A DNA stretch of 24,709 nucleotides, taken from NCBI GenBank assembly GCA_964459065.1, contig CAYWMN010000022.1:1-24709 (forward strand), read 5' to 3'. The translations under genes and the position numbers were made by a program. The notes beneath the pieces are model-generated. The model was not told the origin of the DNA. It was given only the letters and a program-made list of their open reading frames with translations, and did no database searches. Position 1 is the stretch's first letter. Each line of letters begins with the position of its first letter. This stretch comes from JAMCXS01 sp964459065. Its GTDB lineage: Bacteria > Acidobacteriota > Terriglobia > UBA7540. Shown piece after piece: positions 14,234 to 22,731 of this stretch.

Positions 14234-15733
14234 ATGAGACTCGACCGAAGAGCCTGCATGGCAGTGTTCCTTTGTGAACTTCTCGTTCTGCTTCCGGCAT
14301 GCCACAAACAAGTGAAGCTGGGCGCTCCTGCGCCCCGGGTGGCACCGCACCTTGAACCCCTCCAAAAAGAACTCCAGAAGGATTACCTCACCCTTTTCGA
14401 GACCGCTCCAAGTCTCCAATACAGCGCCAGCCAGATTGAGGATACGCGAAAACACCTTGAGAATGGCGAGGAGTATTGCGTCAATCAATTTAAGGGCCAT
14501 GCGGAAAAATACAAATCGGAACTGGAGCAAGTGCAGAAAGACTTGAAGAGCCGCGGGCAGAAACTGGATGAGGGCGAACGCCACGCCATGCACTGCCAGA
14601 TCCAGCAGCTCCGCGTTCTCGAAAGCCAAGCCCAGGTCCTGGCCAAAAACGCCATCCCGGTGGCCTACCAGAACCAGTTGGCCAAACTGGATGTCATCGA
14701 GCAATGGCCCAAACAACTGCAGCAAATCCAGCAGGAAATCGCCTCCGGCGCCTACCACAATCGCCGGTGGGGAGATGTTAAGGATATCGGATTTCGCAAT
14801 ATCGCCCCCGGACAGGAGGATGACATCAAGTCCGGCCAGCAAGCCATCAAGCAAATGAAGCAAATGGGGATGATGCCGCCCGAAGTCACCAATAAAGCTG
14901 TCCTCAACTATGTCAACACTGTCGCGCAGCAGGTCGCCCATCATTCCGACCTGAAGGTTCCGCTGCACATCACGGTGCTCAATTCCAAAGAAATCAACGC
15001 GTTCGCCTTGCCCGGCGGATACCTGTTTATCGAACGCGGGCTGCTTGAAGAAACCGACGATGAAGCCGAGTTAGCAGGCGTCATTGCCCACGAGATTGCG
15101 CACGTGACCGCACGGCACTCGCACAAGTTGATGAGGAAGGCCACGATTGCCGGCATTCTGTACCAGGCGGCTCAAGTTGCTGCGATCGTGTTTACGGGCG
15201 GCGTGGCGGGGATTGGCACCTATTACGCCCTGCAGTACGGTTTCTATGGACTGGGACTCGTGCTAAGCCTGAACCTGCTGGGAGTGAGCCGGGAATTTGA
15301 ACTGCAAGCCGACCAACTGGGCGTTCAATACGCCTGGAACGCGGACTATGACCCCAGCGGGTTCATCCGTTTCTTCGACAAGATTGCGACCAAGGTCGGT
15401 TACGTGAATGGCGTCAGCTGGTTTCGCACCCACCCCCCGTTCTACACGCGCATGGTGGATACGGAGCAGGAAATCATGTTTCTGCCCAAAAAATCCCACT
15501 ACGTCGTTAATACCAACGCCTTCCGTAAAATGAAGGAGGAGCTTAAAGAGGTCAAGGAAGCTGCCGAAAAAGAGGGGAAAAACAAACCTACCCTCTACGA
15601 TTATGGAAAGGCGGAAGGTTGTCCGACGCCTAAACAATTCGAATTCAAACCCGGCCAGCACATCGAACAACTTTGCCAGTCACCCCGGCTGGTGACTCCT
15701 GAAGAAAAGGCCAACAACGGGTCAAGGAAATAG
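14234..15733 (+). CDS. M48-family zinc metalloprotease, lipoprotein
   Basis: A 499-residue envelope protease. The N-terminus has a lipoprotein signal (VFLCELLVLLPAC, lipobox LPAC with cysteine near residue 23), so it is probably anchored to a membrane by lipidation. An N-terminal helical/coiled-coil region (about 40-190, rich in Gln/Glu/Lys) precedes the protease domain. The zinc site is HEIAH (H286, E287, H290) and FELQAD supplies the third ligand, E356. A hydrophobic hairpin follows the HExxH helix (AGILYQAAQVAAIVFTGGVA). HPPFYTRM near residue 400 is a conserved M48/BepA-like block. Family members degrade misfolded outer-membrane proteins. The C-terminal ~90 residues are lysine/glutamate-rich. 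It converges with the MBL-fold hydrolase. Confidence 0.92.
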   Translation: MRLDRRACMAVFLCELLVLLPACHKQVKLGAPAPRVAPHLEPLQKELQKDYLTLFETAPSLQYSASQIEDTRKHLENGEEYCVNQFKGHAEKYKSELEQVQKDLKSRGQKLDEGERHAMHCQIQQLRVLESQAQVLAKNAIPVAYQNQLAKLDVIEQWPKQLQQIQQEIASGAYHNRRWGDVKDIGFRNIAPGQEDDIKSGQQAIKQMKQMGMMPPEVTNKAVLNYVNTVAQQVAHHSDLKVPLHITVLNSKEINAFALPGGYLFIERGLLEETDDEAELAGVIAHEIAHVTARHSHKLMRKATIAGILYQAAQVAAIVFTGGVAGIGTYYALQYGFYGLGLVLSLNLLGVSREFELQADQLGVQYAWNADYDPSGFIRFFDKIATKVGYVNGVSWFRTHPPFYTRMVDTEQEIMFLPKKSHYVVNTNAFRKMKEELKEVKEAAEKEGKNKPTLYDYGKAEGCPTPKQFEFKPGQHIEQLCQSPRLVTPEEKANNGSRK

Positions 15734-15773
15734 CCGAAATCGGCGTTACTTCGGCAGCTTTCGTTCCAGCGCC

Positions 15774-15828
15774 GCGGCGGTTTTCCAACGCAAAACCGCC
15801 GCAGGGTTTCCACTTCAACCGGAAACCC
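15774..15828. terminator. Two tandem hairpins between convergent genes
   Basis: The first hairpin pairs GCGGCGGTTTT (15774-15784) with AAAACCGCCGC (15792-15802): 11 bp, perfect, 7-base loop. The second pairs GGGTTTCC (15804-15811) with GGAAACCC (15821-15828): 8 bp, 9-base loop. They lie between the M48 protease and the MBL hydrolase and could end transcription in both directions, although no long T-run follows. Confidence 0.6.
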
Positions 15829-15879
15829 CGGCCGGCCCGGAATTCCGCCGCGCGCCCGATACGCGTGCTTCGCGAAGGG

Positions 15880-16521
15880 TCAGATGATTTCAACCTCGCA
15901 ATTCGTCACCAGCGACTTGAACTTTTGGGCGTCGGCATCGCTTCCCACAATCGCTCCGTAATGCATGGGCACTGCAATCTTGGGATTCAGCACCTGCGCC
16001 GCCTGGGCAGCTTCCTCCGCCGTCATCACATAGGTTCCTGAAACCGGCAGCAGCGCGATATCGCAACGGATCGATTTCATTTCCGGGATGAAATCCGTAT
16101 CCCCGGCATGATAGACGCGGGTGCCATCCATTTCCAGAATGAACCCGACCCCGTTTTGTTCCCTGGGATGAAAAGGCTTGCCCGGTTCACGGAATTTGTT
16201 GACGTTGTAGGCGGGAACCGTTTCGACGCTCACCTTGCCGACCGTGTATCTGGCGTCCGGCTCAAGGAATCTCTTTTCCTTCACCTTCAGATCTTTGATT
16301 CCGGCCTCGCAAGCAGAACTGGCCACAATCGTTGTGCCCGGCGAGCAAACTTTCTCCAGGTCTTCCAGGCTGAGATGGTCAAAATGGTCGTGGCTTAACA
16401 GGACAATGTCGGCCTCATCCCCTTTGGCGATCTTGAAGGGGTCCGTATAAACCACCTTCGATCCGGCAATCCGGAATGTATCGTGACCGATCCGCGTAAA
16501 ATCAAGGTTTAGAAGTTTCAT
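15880..16521 (-). CDS. MBL-fold metal-dependent hydrolase (UlaG/UPF0173-like)
   Basis: A 213-residue metallo-beta-lactamase-fold hydrolase. The dinuclear metal motif HDHFDH is at residues 44-49, and HAGDTD (about 137-142) and PMHYG (about 185-189) give the remaining ligands. YTDPF and a short, compact fold place it with the UPF0173/UlaG-like group, which acts on cytoplasmic phosphodiester or lactone substrates; the substrate is not known. Three in-frame-compatible ATGs lie close together. The first has its ribosome-binding site only 1 base away, while the ATG of MKLLNLDFTR is 10 bases from AAGGAG, so I use the latter. A single gene with no operon partner. Confidence 0.85.
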   Translation of the reverse strand: MKLLNLDFTRIGHDTFRIAGSKVVYTDPFKIAKGDEADIVLLSHDHFDHLSLEDLEKVCSPGTTIVASSACEAGIKDLKVKEKRFLEPDARYTVGKVSVETVPAYNVNKFREPGKPFHPREQNGVGFILEMDGTRVYHAGDTDFIPEMKSIRCDIALLPVSGTYVMTAEEAAQAAQVLNPKIAVPMHYGAIVGSDADAQKFKSLVTNCEVEII

Positions 16522-16802
16522 GGCATCCATTCTCCTTTAGGCAATTCCAACACCAAGTCTCCGTCAGAGTCAGGATACCAAAAAATAGCCGTCCGATTCA
16601 GGAACGAGATTCTCCGAAAACCCCAGCCCCGGAGTCATTACTCAATCTTCACGGTCATGTACCCAGCCCATAAAGGACGAAGCTGCATAAGTAAAATCTA
16701 ATTGTTTTTTGCACGTGAGTGCCGAAACATTGATTAGAGGGAGACTGATCGGCGGGCTTGATGCAAAAGCGATCCGCTCGCCGCCTCGAAGGAAGGATCA
16801 GG

Positions 16803-17393
16803 ATGAAGGGGGCCGGAACCTTCAAAATATGGGTGATTACTTTAGCCGCGCTGGGCCTTTCGAGCGCAGCCTTTTGCCGTCCCCAGTCGGATGAGGTTCG
16901 TTCGCTTGGAACCATCGCGCGGGAACTGAGGGCGAAGCGAGCGCAGGAGAAGCAAAAGCCTGTGAAGGTTTACACGAATGACAGCTTACGCGAGTCGCCA
17001 GCTCCACAACCAGGGCGCAAGCCCTCCGAACCGGCGAAAGCCGGCAAGCCGGTCGAGGAGAAGCCCGCAGCCCCGGCTGCGGAACATCCGCCGGAGAAAT
17101 ACGGAGAGAAATATTTTAGGACCACAGCGGACAAGATTCGGTCCCGCCTCAAACTACACCGGGACCAGCTTGAGGTTTTGGAGCAGCAGTTGAGCCTGGC
17201 AAGCATGGAATATTACCCCGACCCGCAAAAAACGCTCCAACAGGAAAGCACTCCAGACTTTCACGGAAAGGTGAACAAGCTGCGGGCCGAAATCGATAAA
17301 ACCAAACAGCAAATCTCCGCAGACCAAAACGCCATGGACGATTTGCAGCAGGAACTTCGGCGGCACAACGGCGATCCGGGCTGGCTTCGATAA
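16803..17393 (+). CDS. Exported coiled-coil protein, unknown function (paralogue 1)
   Basis: An unrecognised 196-residue exported protein. The start is set at the ATG after GAAGGATCAGG, giving a signal peptide (TFKIWVITLAALGLSSAAFC). The mature N-terminus SLGTIARELRAKRAQ, the motif VKVYTNDSL, a Pro/Ala/Lys-rich low-complexity linker (about 70-105) and a C-terminal coiled coil (RDQLEVLEQQLSLAS, KVNKLRAEIDKTKQQIS) follow, ending DPGWLR. The same order of elements recurs in the next gene, so the two are tandem paralogues. Members of this type appear to be typical of Acidobacteria (inference). A structural or envelope role is plausible but unproven. Confidence 0.75.
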   Translation: MKGAGTFKIWVITLAALGLSSAAFCRPQSDEVRSLGTIARELRAKRAQEKQKPVKVYTNDSLRESPAPQPGRKPSEPAKAGKPVEEKPAAPAAEHPPEKYGEKYFRTTADKIRSRLKLHRDQLEVLEQQLSLASMEYYPDPQKTLQQESTPDFHGKVNKLRAEIDKTKQQISADQNAMDDLQQELRRHNGDPGWLR

Positions 17394-17474
17394 TCACGAT
17401 CCAAGGTATTGCGCGGCCGCCCGCTCCGGCACAGCCGGCTGTGAGGCATTGCGGTAAAACAGCGAAGGCTACCC

Positions 17475-18044
17475 ATGACCTACCGGAAAATCCCGACAGC
17501 GTTTCTGGCAGCAAGCCTGCTGCTGATTCCACAAGTTGCGACCCCGCAATCTTTAGGCGAAACCGCCCGCAAACTCCGCAAGGAGCGCGAAGAACATCCC
17601 CCGCAAAACGTCCCGCTCTACACCAACGACAACATTCCCAAAACCGCCGAAGTCACCACCGCACCCGCCCCTAAAGCCAAAGCGGCCCAGCCCGGCAAAG
17701 CCCCCGCCGGCCCCGCCGCCAAAGCGCCGGAAAAGCAAAAGGAAAGCAAAGCCAAAACCCGGGAGTACTGGCAAGCCCGGTTTCGGGTGGCGCGAAGCAT
17801 CCTGACCCGGGCTCGAGAAGAGCAGCAATTGGCAGAAAATCAACTGAGCCTGCTCCAGATTCAGCAAATCCGCGAGCTCGATCCCAAGCGGTCAAGGGAG
17901 CTCAAGCAGAAGGTCAATGAGAAGGAAGCCGAACTGCAAGCCCGGCGCAAGGCAACCGAAAAAGCGCAGGCGGCGCTCGATAAGCTGAAAGAAGAGTTCA
18001 AGACGAGTGGCGCACCGCAAGACTGGATCGGCAAATCCGGCTAG
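17475..18044 (+). CDS. Exported coiled-coil protein, unknown function (paralogue 2)
   Basis: An unrecognised 189-residue protein with the architecture of its upstream neighbour: signal peptide (TAFLAASLLLIPQVATPQ), SLGETARKLRKERE, the shared motif VPLYTNDNI, a Pro/Ala/Lys-rich linker (about 55-95), and a charged coiled coil (ARFRVARSILTRAREEQQLA, QKVNEKEAELQARRKA), ending APQDWIGKSG. The shared SLG-x-x-AR-x-LR and YTND motifs and the similar C-terminal W support duplication. GAAGG lies about 7 bases before the ATG. The 81-base gap has no visible terminator, so the two may be one transcript. It converges with menG. Confidence 0.75.
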   Translation: MTYRKIPTAFLAASLLLIPQVATPQSLGETARKLRKEREEHPPQNVPLYTNDNIPKTAEVTTAPAPKAKAAQPGKAPAGPAAKAPEKQKESKAKTREYWQARFRVARSILTRAREEQQLAENQLSLLQIQQIRELDPKRSRELKQKVNEKEAELQARRKATEKAQAALDKLKEEFKTSGAPQDWIGKSG

Positions 18045-18100
18045 CCCTGATGGTTACCGGATCCCCGGACCCACCGCGGTCTTCTGCAAAGTTGAAAGCT

Positions 18101-18859
18101 CTAAACTCGCTCGCCCACATGCAGGGCGGCAACTCCGCCCGTAAAGTTGCGGTAGCCGACATGGGTAAAGCCTGCTTCTTGCAGCAATCGAACCAGGGCC
18201 TCCTGGTCTGGAAAGCGGGATACCGAATCCGGCAGATATTGGTAGGGTCCTCGAACGCCGGAAATCCACGACCCGATGGCCGGAAGGACCCGCCGGAAAT
18301 AGGCACGGAACAAGGGTCCGAAAATCGGCCAGACGACGTGTGAAAACTCCAGGATCGCGACCATCCCGCCGGGCCTGATTACCCGGTGGATTTCATCAAG
18401 TCCGCGCCGGTAATTCGCCAGGTTCCGGAAGCCAAAAGCGATGGTCACGGCATCGACGGAGGCATCAGCAAACGGCAGGCGAAGCGAGTCGGCTTCAAGG
18501 AAAGTAACGCGCTCGCGGCGTTCGAGGGCTTTTTCCCGGGCGCGCACCAGCATGGGATGGCAAAAGTCCGCACCGAACACTTTTCCGAGGGCCACTCGCC
18601 GTAGAGTCAACGCCAGATCGCCGGTGCCGCAGCACAGGTCGAGAGCCACCGAGGAAGAGTCCGCCAACCGGGGCTTGACCGCCGCGGCCGTCGCCCGCCG
18701 CCAAAGCACGTCCATGCCGGCCGAAAGCAAGTGGTTCAGCAGGTCGTAGCGCGGCGCAACCGCCGCAAACATGGAACGCACGGCAGCGGCGGTAGAGCGC
18801 TCATCACCCTGCGTGCCAACCCTGGTTCCTTCAGCCCTTGTGCGCTGGGTACTGCTCAT
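18101..18859 (-). CDS. menG: Demethylmenaquinone methyltransferase
   Basis: SAM-dependent enzyme of the UbiE/MenG family, methylating demethylmenaquinone in the last step of menaquinone synthesis at the cytoplasmic membrane. FAAVAPRYDLLNHLLSAGMD (about 31-50) is the family N-terminal signature. Motif I is LDLCCGTGD (about 73-81). FLEADSLRLPFADASVDAV, the diagnostic AFGFRNL and IHRVIRPGGMVAILEFS follow. The 252-residue length is normal apart from ~20 extra N-terminal residues. Its ATG overlaps the aroB stop by one base (TGATG), so the two are translationally coupled. Whether the quinone is menaquinone or ubiquinone cannot be read from this gene alone. Confidence 0.93.
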   Translation of the reverse strand: MSSTQRTRAEGTRVGTQGDERSTAAAVRSMFAAVAPRYDLLNHLLSAGMDVLWRRATAAAVKPRLADSSSVALDLCCGTGDLALTLRRVALGKVFGADFCHPMLVRAREKALERRERVTFLEADSLRLPFADASVDAVTIAFGFRNLANYRRGLDEIHRVIRPGGMVAILEFSHVVWPIFGPLFRAYFRRVLPAIGSWISGVRGPYQYLPDSVSRFPDQEALVRLLQEAGFTHVGYRNFTGGVAALHVGERV

Positions 18860-19941
18860 CAGTCTTCCGCCTGCTGCACGCTCCGAAGCGCCGCCGCCGC
18901 AACGGCAACCGGAACGTCACGCACAATGCTGACCTTGCCGATTCGCTCCGGAACCACCCAGTGAGTGTGGCCTCCCACCGTCTTTTTGTCGCGAGAGAAG
19001 AAGCGGATGATTTTGGCCGCATCCAGGTCGCGAATGGAAGGCAGAGGGCTGACACCGCGCACAAGCCCGGCAATCCGCTCCGCCTGCCGGGGGCTGAGCA
19101 TTTCCAGCATCACGCCCAGCCGCGCCGCGCAGAGCAGTCCCCAGCCGACAGCCTCGCCATGCAGCAATCGCCGGTAGCCGGTGGCGCCTTCCAAGGCGTG
19201 CCCGAAAGTGTGGCCCAGGTTCAGCACGCGCCGCAATCCGCCTTCATGCTCATCATGGTTCACCACGTCCACCTTGACCTTAACGGCGGGAGCCAGAACC
19301 CGCTCCAGCAAGGCTGTCGAGTCCGGCTTCAAGTTGGGCATTTGCTTTTCCAGAAGCGTAAACAACGCGGGGCCTGAAAGGATTCCGTGCTTGACGACTT
19401 CATAAAATCCCGTGCGGAACGTGCGTTCCGGAAGGGACTGCAGCACGACGGGGTCAGCCAGCACCATCCTCGGCGGGCTGATGGTGCCAATCAGGTTCTT
19501 CATCGTGCCGACGTTCACGGCGGTCTTGCCGCCAATCGAACTATCCATTTGCGCCACCACGGTGGTGGGGACCTGCACGTAGTCAATCCCGCGCATGTAA
19601 GTGGAAGCCACAAACCCGCCCAGGTCCCCCACCACGCCGCCGCCAAAGGCGATCAACAGAGACCCACGGTCCGCCCGCCGGTTGAGAAGCGTGCCCGCCA
19701 CCCGCTCAAACATCTGCAAGCTTTTGGACCGCTCGCCGGAGGGGACGAAAATCTCTTTGGCGCCCTCCACGCCGCTGGCCTCCAGAAAGCTTTCCTTCCA
19801 GAGCCTCCAAACGGGGCGTTCGGTCAGGATAAACACCGAGGTATAGCGGGTGTGTGGAAACCGCCGAAGCTCGCGCCAGGCGCCTTGTCCCACAATGACC
19901 CGATAGCTGTCCAAACGTGACTTAACAATAAAACGTCGCAT
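18859..19941 (-). CDS. aroB: 3-dehydroquinate synthase
   Basis: Second enzyme of the shikimate pathway, NAD- and zinc-dependent, converting DAHP to 3-dehydroquinate. Family blocks are GGGVVGDLGGFVASTYMRGI (about 98-117), QVPTTVVAQMDSSIGGKTAV (NAD/substrate loop), MVLADP, GFYEVVKHG (Lys/His) and LNLGHTFGHALE, which carries a zinc histidine; LLHGEAVGWG gives the next. The 360-residue form starts at the ATG with GGAG 8 bases before it; the open frame extends seven codons further to a GTG. It is the first gene of the aroB-menG pair. A weak -10-like TAATTC precedes it, but no convincing promoter was found. Confidence 0.96.
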   Translation of the reverse strand: MRRFIVKSRLDSYRVIVGQGAWRELRRFPHTRYTSVFILTERPVWRLWKESFLEASGVEGAKEIFVPSGERSKSLQMFERVAGTLLNRRADRGSLLIAFGGGVVGDLGGFVASTYMRGIDYVQVPTTVVAQMDSSIGGKTAVNVGTMKNLIGTISPPRMVLADPVVLQSLPERTFRTGFYEVVKHGILSGPALFTLLEKQMPNLKPDSTALLERVLAPAVKVKVDVVNHDEHEGGLRRVLNLGHTFGHALEGATGYRRLLHGEAVGWGLLCAARLGVMLEMLSPRQAERIAGLVRGVSPLPSIRDLDAAKIIRFFSRDKKTVGGHTHWVVPERIGKVSIVRDVPVAVAAAALRSVQQAED

Positions 19942-20056
19942 GAGTTCGACTCCAGTCCTCACTCTTCAGAATTAGTCGAGACAGATACGATATCATCAAA
20001 ATTGCAGGAAGCCATCGTTTCCACAGCGTCCCTGCGCCAACCCATACGGGAACAAG

Positions 20057-20085
20057 TTGCGGCTGCGCGAGGCGCCGCGTATGAT
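20057..20085 (+). promoter_or_regulatory. Sigma70-like promoter of nadB
   Basis: TTGCGG (20057-20062) and TATGAT (20080-20085) have a 17-base spacer. Transcription would begin near 20092, leaving a leader of about 10 nt that includes the AAGGGGAA ribosome-binding site; this supports the downstream ATG as start. Confidence 0.5.
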
Positions 20086-20101
20086 CATGAAGGGGAAAGT
20101 A

Positions 20102-21736
20102 ATGCGAAAAGAAGACGACGCGGTTGACTTCCTCATCCTTGGAGCCGGCATCGCCGGCCTGCGAGCGGCGATCGAGCTTGCGCCGGAAGGCCGCGTCCTG
20201 GTTCTGACCAAGGGTGAACTGTACGACTCCAGCACCGAACACGCCCAGGGCGGCATCGCCGCTGCCCTTGCCGAAGATGACCAGGTCTCGCTCCATTTCC
20301 AGGATACCATTGTAGCGGGCGACGGCCTGTGCCGCGAAGAAGCGGCGCACATTCTGGTGGAAGAAGGTCCGCGTGAGATCCATAAGCTGATCGAATGGGG
20401 CATGCAGTTTGACCGCGAAGGAACGCGGCTGGCCTTCACCCGCGAAGGCGCCCACAGCCGCTCCCGCGTGCTGCACGCGCACGGCGACTCCACCGGAGCG
20501 CAAATCTTGCGGGCTCTGATCGCCAAGGCCAAATCCCTTCCCTCAATTGAACTCCGCTCCCACACCTTCGTCACCGACTTCCTCATGGAGGGAACCAAAG
20601 TCGCGGGCGTCACCTATCTCGGCAAACGAGGCCTCGGAACCCTGCGCGCCGCCGCTGTACTGCTGGCCACCGGAGGCCTGGGCCAGGTCTACAAAGAGAC
20701 CACCAATCCCGAGGTTGCTTGCGGAGACGGAGTCGCCATCGCCTACCGCGCCGGCGCGCTGCTGAGCGATTTGGAATTTGTGCAGTTTCATCCCACTGCA
20801 CTTTACGTCAAGGGGGCCCCGCGCTTTCTACTTTCGGAAGCCTTGCGCGGCGAAGGAGGTCTACTCAGGAACATCGATCTTGAGCGCTTTATGCCTCGCT
20901 ATCACGAGGCGGCGGAACTGGCCCCGAGGGACGTGGTTTCACGCGCCATTGTCACCGAGATGGAGAAGACCGGAAGCCAATTCGTCTATCTTGACCTCAC
21001 CGGAATGAAGCCCCAGCACGTCAAAGAACGCTTTCCAAAAATTTACTCAACCTGCCTTCAATACAACCTGGACATTACGGCCGATCTGCTGCCGGTGCGC
21101 CCCGCCGCTCATTACTCGATGGGCGGAGTCGCAACGGACCTGAACGGCGCCGCTTCACTCGAAGGACTGTTCGCCGCCGGCGAGGTCGCCGCAACCGGCG
21201 TCCACGGCGCCAACCGCCTGGCCAGCAACTCGCTGTTGGAGGGGCTGGTGTTCGGAGCGCGCGCCGGAGCCAGCATCCGCCGGCGCCACCGCCGGCATCG
21301 CAACGACGCCTTGACGGCCGCACCCCTGCCTGCGCAACCCCAACCGCGGCAAGCTCCGGAAACCAGCCAAGACGCGGCCCAGCTCGCCCAGCAGGTCCGT
21401 GACATCTTGTGGAATAAGGTCGGCATCATTCGTGACCAGGAAGGGCTTGCCGAAGCCGTTGGCGCCCTGGGAGCGCTTTGCCTGGCGGAGCCCCTTCCCA
21501 TGGAACGAAATGCCTACGAGGCGCGAAACATCCTCACCGTGGGCCGCCTGATCGCCGCCTCGGCGCTGGCCCGCCGCGAAAGCCGCGGCGCCCATTACCG
21601 GGCCGACATCCCCTTCAAAGAAAGCTCCGAACCCCGACACTCCTTTGTGTCCCGTGATTCCAGCGTCCAGTTCAGCGCCAACCTTCCGGAGCCCTTCGCC
21701 GAAGCCGCTGTGGCAGCCAAGCTCCCCAAGGCATAA
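20102..21736 (+). CDS. nadB: L-aspartate oxidase
   Basis: FAD enzyme oxidising L-aspartate to iminoaspartate, the first step of de novo NAD synthesis. In the 544-residue form the dinucleotide-binding GAGIAG is at about residues 14-19. STEHAQGGIAAAL, the active-site AFTREGAHSRSRVLHAHGDS block, QFHPTAL and FAAGEVAATGVHGANRLASN are the diagnostic succinate-dehydrogenase/NadB blocks. A helical C-terminal domain has RHSFVSRDS near the end. The open frame extends 15 codons upstream, but that would start inside the promoter, and AAGGGGAA lies just before this ATG. nadA and nadC are not next to it. Divergent from aroB and convergent with the glutaminyl-cyclase-like gene. Confidence 0.95.
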   Translation: MRKEDDAVDFLILGAGIAGLRAAIELAPEGRVLVLTKGELYDSSTEHAQGGIAAALAEDDQVSLHFQDTIVAGDGLCREEAAHILVEEGPREIHKLIEWGMQFDREGTRLAFTREGAHSRSRVLHAHGDSTGAQILRALIAKAKSLPSIELRSHTFVTDFLMEGTKVAGVTYLGKRGLGTLRAAAVLLATGGLGQVYKETTNPEVACGDGVAIAYRAGALLSDLEFVQFHPTALYVKGAPRFLLSEALRGEGGLLRNIDLERFMPRYHEAAELAPRDVVSRAIVTEMEKTGSQFVYLDLTGMKPQHVKERFPKIYSTCLQYNLDITADLLPVRPAAHYSMGGVATDLNGAASLEGLFAAGEVAATGVHGANRLASNSLLEGLVFGARAGASIRRRHRRHRNDALTAAPLPAQPQPRQAPETSQDAAQLAQQVRDILWNKVGIIRDQEGLAEAVGALGALCLAEPLPMERNAYEARNILTVGRLIAASALARRESRGAHYRADIPFKESSEPRHSFVSRDSSVQFSANLPEPFAEAAVAAKLPKA

Positions 21737-21756
21737 ACGCCGCCCCCAAAGCCGGC

Positions 21757-21776
21757 CAGGCGCGGCTTTGCGCCTG
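21757..21776. terminator. Hairpin between convergent nadB and the M28/QC-like gene
   Basis: CAGGCGC (21757-21763) pairs with GCGCCTG (21770-21776), 7 bp with a 6-base loop. It lacks a clear T-run; possible two-way terminator. Confidence 0.45.
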
Positions 21777-21792
21777 CAGTCCAACCCCTGCA

Positions 21793-22731
21793 TTAATGCT
21801 GTATGTGAGAAGAATGATCGAGCTCGTCAAGCGTGGCCCGAACGACCCTGCCGACAATCGTCAGGCTCGAAGGGCTGCAGTGTTGGGGAATATCCTGCGC
21901 CGTGTGCCAGTAACTGTTGTTGGGGCCGTAATCGAAGTCAATGAGGTCCACGGCCGAAACGCCGGCATCCACGAAGGGAATGTGATCGTCGTCGATGGCG
22001 ATCGGTTTCCGCAGAAAGTATCTTGAGTAGCCCAGCTTATCCGCTTCCTGAAAAACCAGCTTGTTCAGCCATTCAGTGGAATCATGGTCCCAGTGGATGT
22101 CCAGGCGTGCGTCGGCGATCATATCCACCAGGATCATGGCCTGGATGCGGCTCAAGGCCCCCTCCTGGGTCAGCCTGGCGGCCAGTTGGCGGCTTCCGTA
22201 AAGGCTGTCCGTGGACGACCAGTCCTTGAGGGCTTCCTCGCCGTCAAAAAAGACCAGCCAGTAGGTCAGCTCGTGCCTGGTGTGGCGCAACTCGCGGGCC
22301 ATTTCCAGCAGGAATGCGGCGCTGGATCCGCCGTCATTGGCTCCTACAAACCGGAAGTTCTTCTCCAGTTTGGTGTCATAGTGGCCGGCGATGATGACGA
22401 TTTTGTGAGGGTCTTGTCCGGGAAGCTTCGCGATCAGGTTGACCATGGGAATTGCGCCCATCGGGGTCGAACCTGTAAACCGGTCCTCGGTAACCTGGCA
22501 GCCGGCGGCGCGCAACTGCCCGATAATCCATTGGCGGGATGCCTGCAAAGCTTTGGAGCCCACAGGCCGTGGGCCATAAGACACCAGGTGCTCAAGATCG
22601 CGGAACGCCCGTTCGCCGTTAAAAGCATAGCGGTCCGCAGCGCGGGCTTGGCCGGGCGCTACGCACCGCAGGAATCCCAGGGCAAGAAGGATCAAAAAGG
22701 GCGAAACCAGCCGCGCCCTACTCCTGCGCAC
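21793..22731 (-). CDS. M28-family peptidase / glutaminyl-peptide cyclotransferase-like protein
   Basis: A zinc enzyme of the M28 fold. Motifs are GHYDT (about 116-120), GANDGGSSAAFLLEMAR, FFDGEEA (E165), DDDHIPF (about 247-253) and SYWHTAQD with H276. The single-zinc pattern and the WHT block resemble glutaminyl cyclase, which forms N-terminal pyroglutamate, more than classic aminopeptidases, but both are possible. The N-terminus has a basic start and a hydrophobic segment (VSPFLILLALGFLRCV), a signal peptide or anchor. The start is a GTG with AGAAGG 7 bases before it, inside the 3' end of tatC (14-base overlap); an ATG 45 bases upstream is in frame but has no better site. Third gene of the tatA-tatC operon. 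Confidence 0.82.
   Translation of the reverse strand: MRRSRARLVSPFLILLALGFLRCVAPGQARAADRYAFNGERAFRDLEHLVSYGPRPVGSKALQASRQWIIGQLRAAGCQVTEDRFTGSTPMGAIPMVNLIAKLPGQDPHKIVIIAGHYDTKLEKNFRFVGANDGGSSAAFLLEMARELRHTRHELTYWLVFFDGEEALKDWSSTDSLYGSRQLAARLTQEGALSRIQAMILVDMIADARLDIHWDHDSTEWLNKLVFQEADKLGYSRYFLRKPIAIDDDHIPFVDAGVSAVDLIDFDYGPNNSYWHTAQDIPQHCSPSSLTIVGRVVRATLDELDHSSHIQH

Noticed and set aside
14186..14968. A 260-codon minus-strand frame rich in Leu and Asp
   Set aside because: Antisense to the M48 protease; low-complexity shadow with no family signature.
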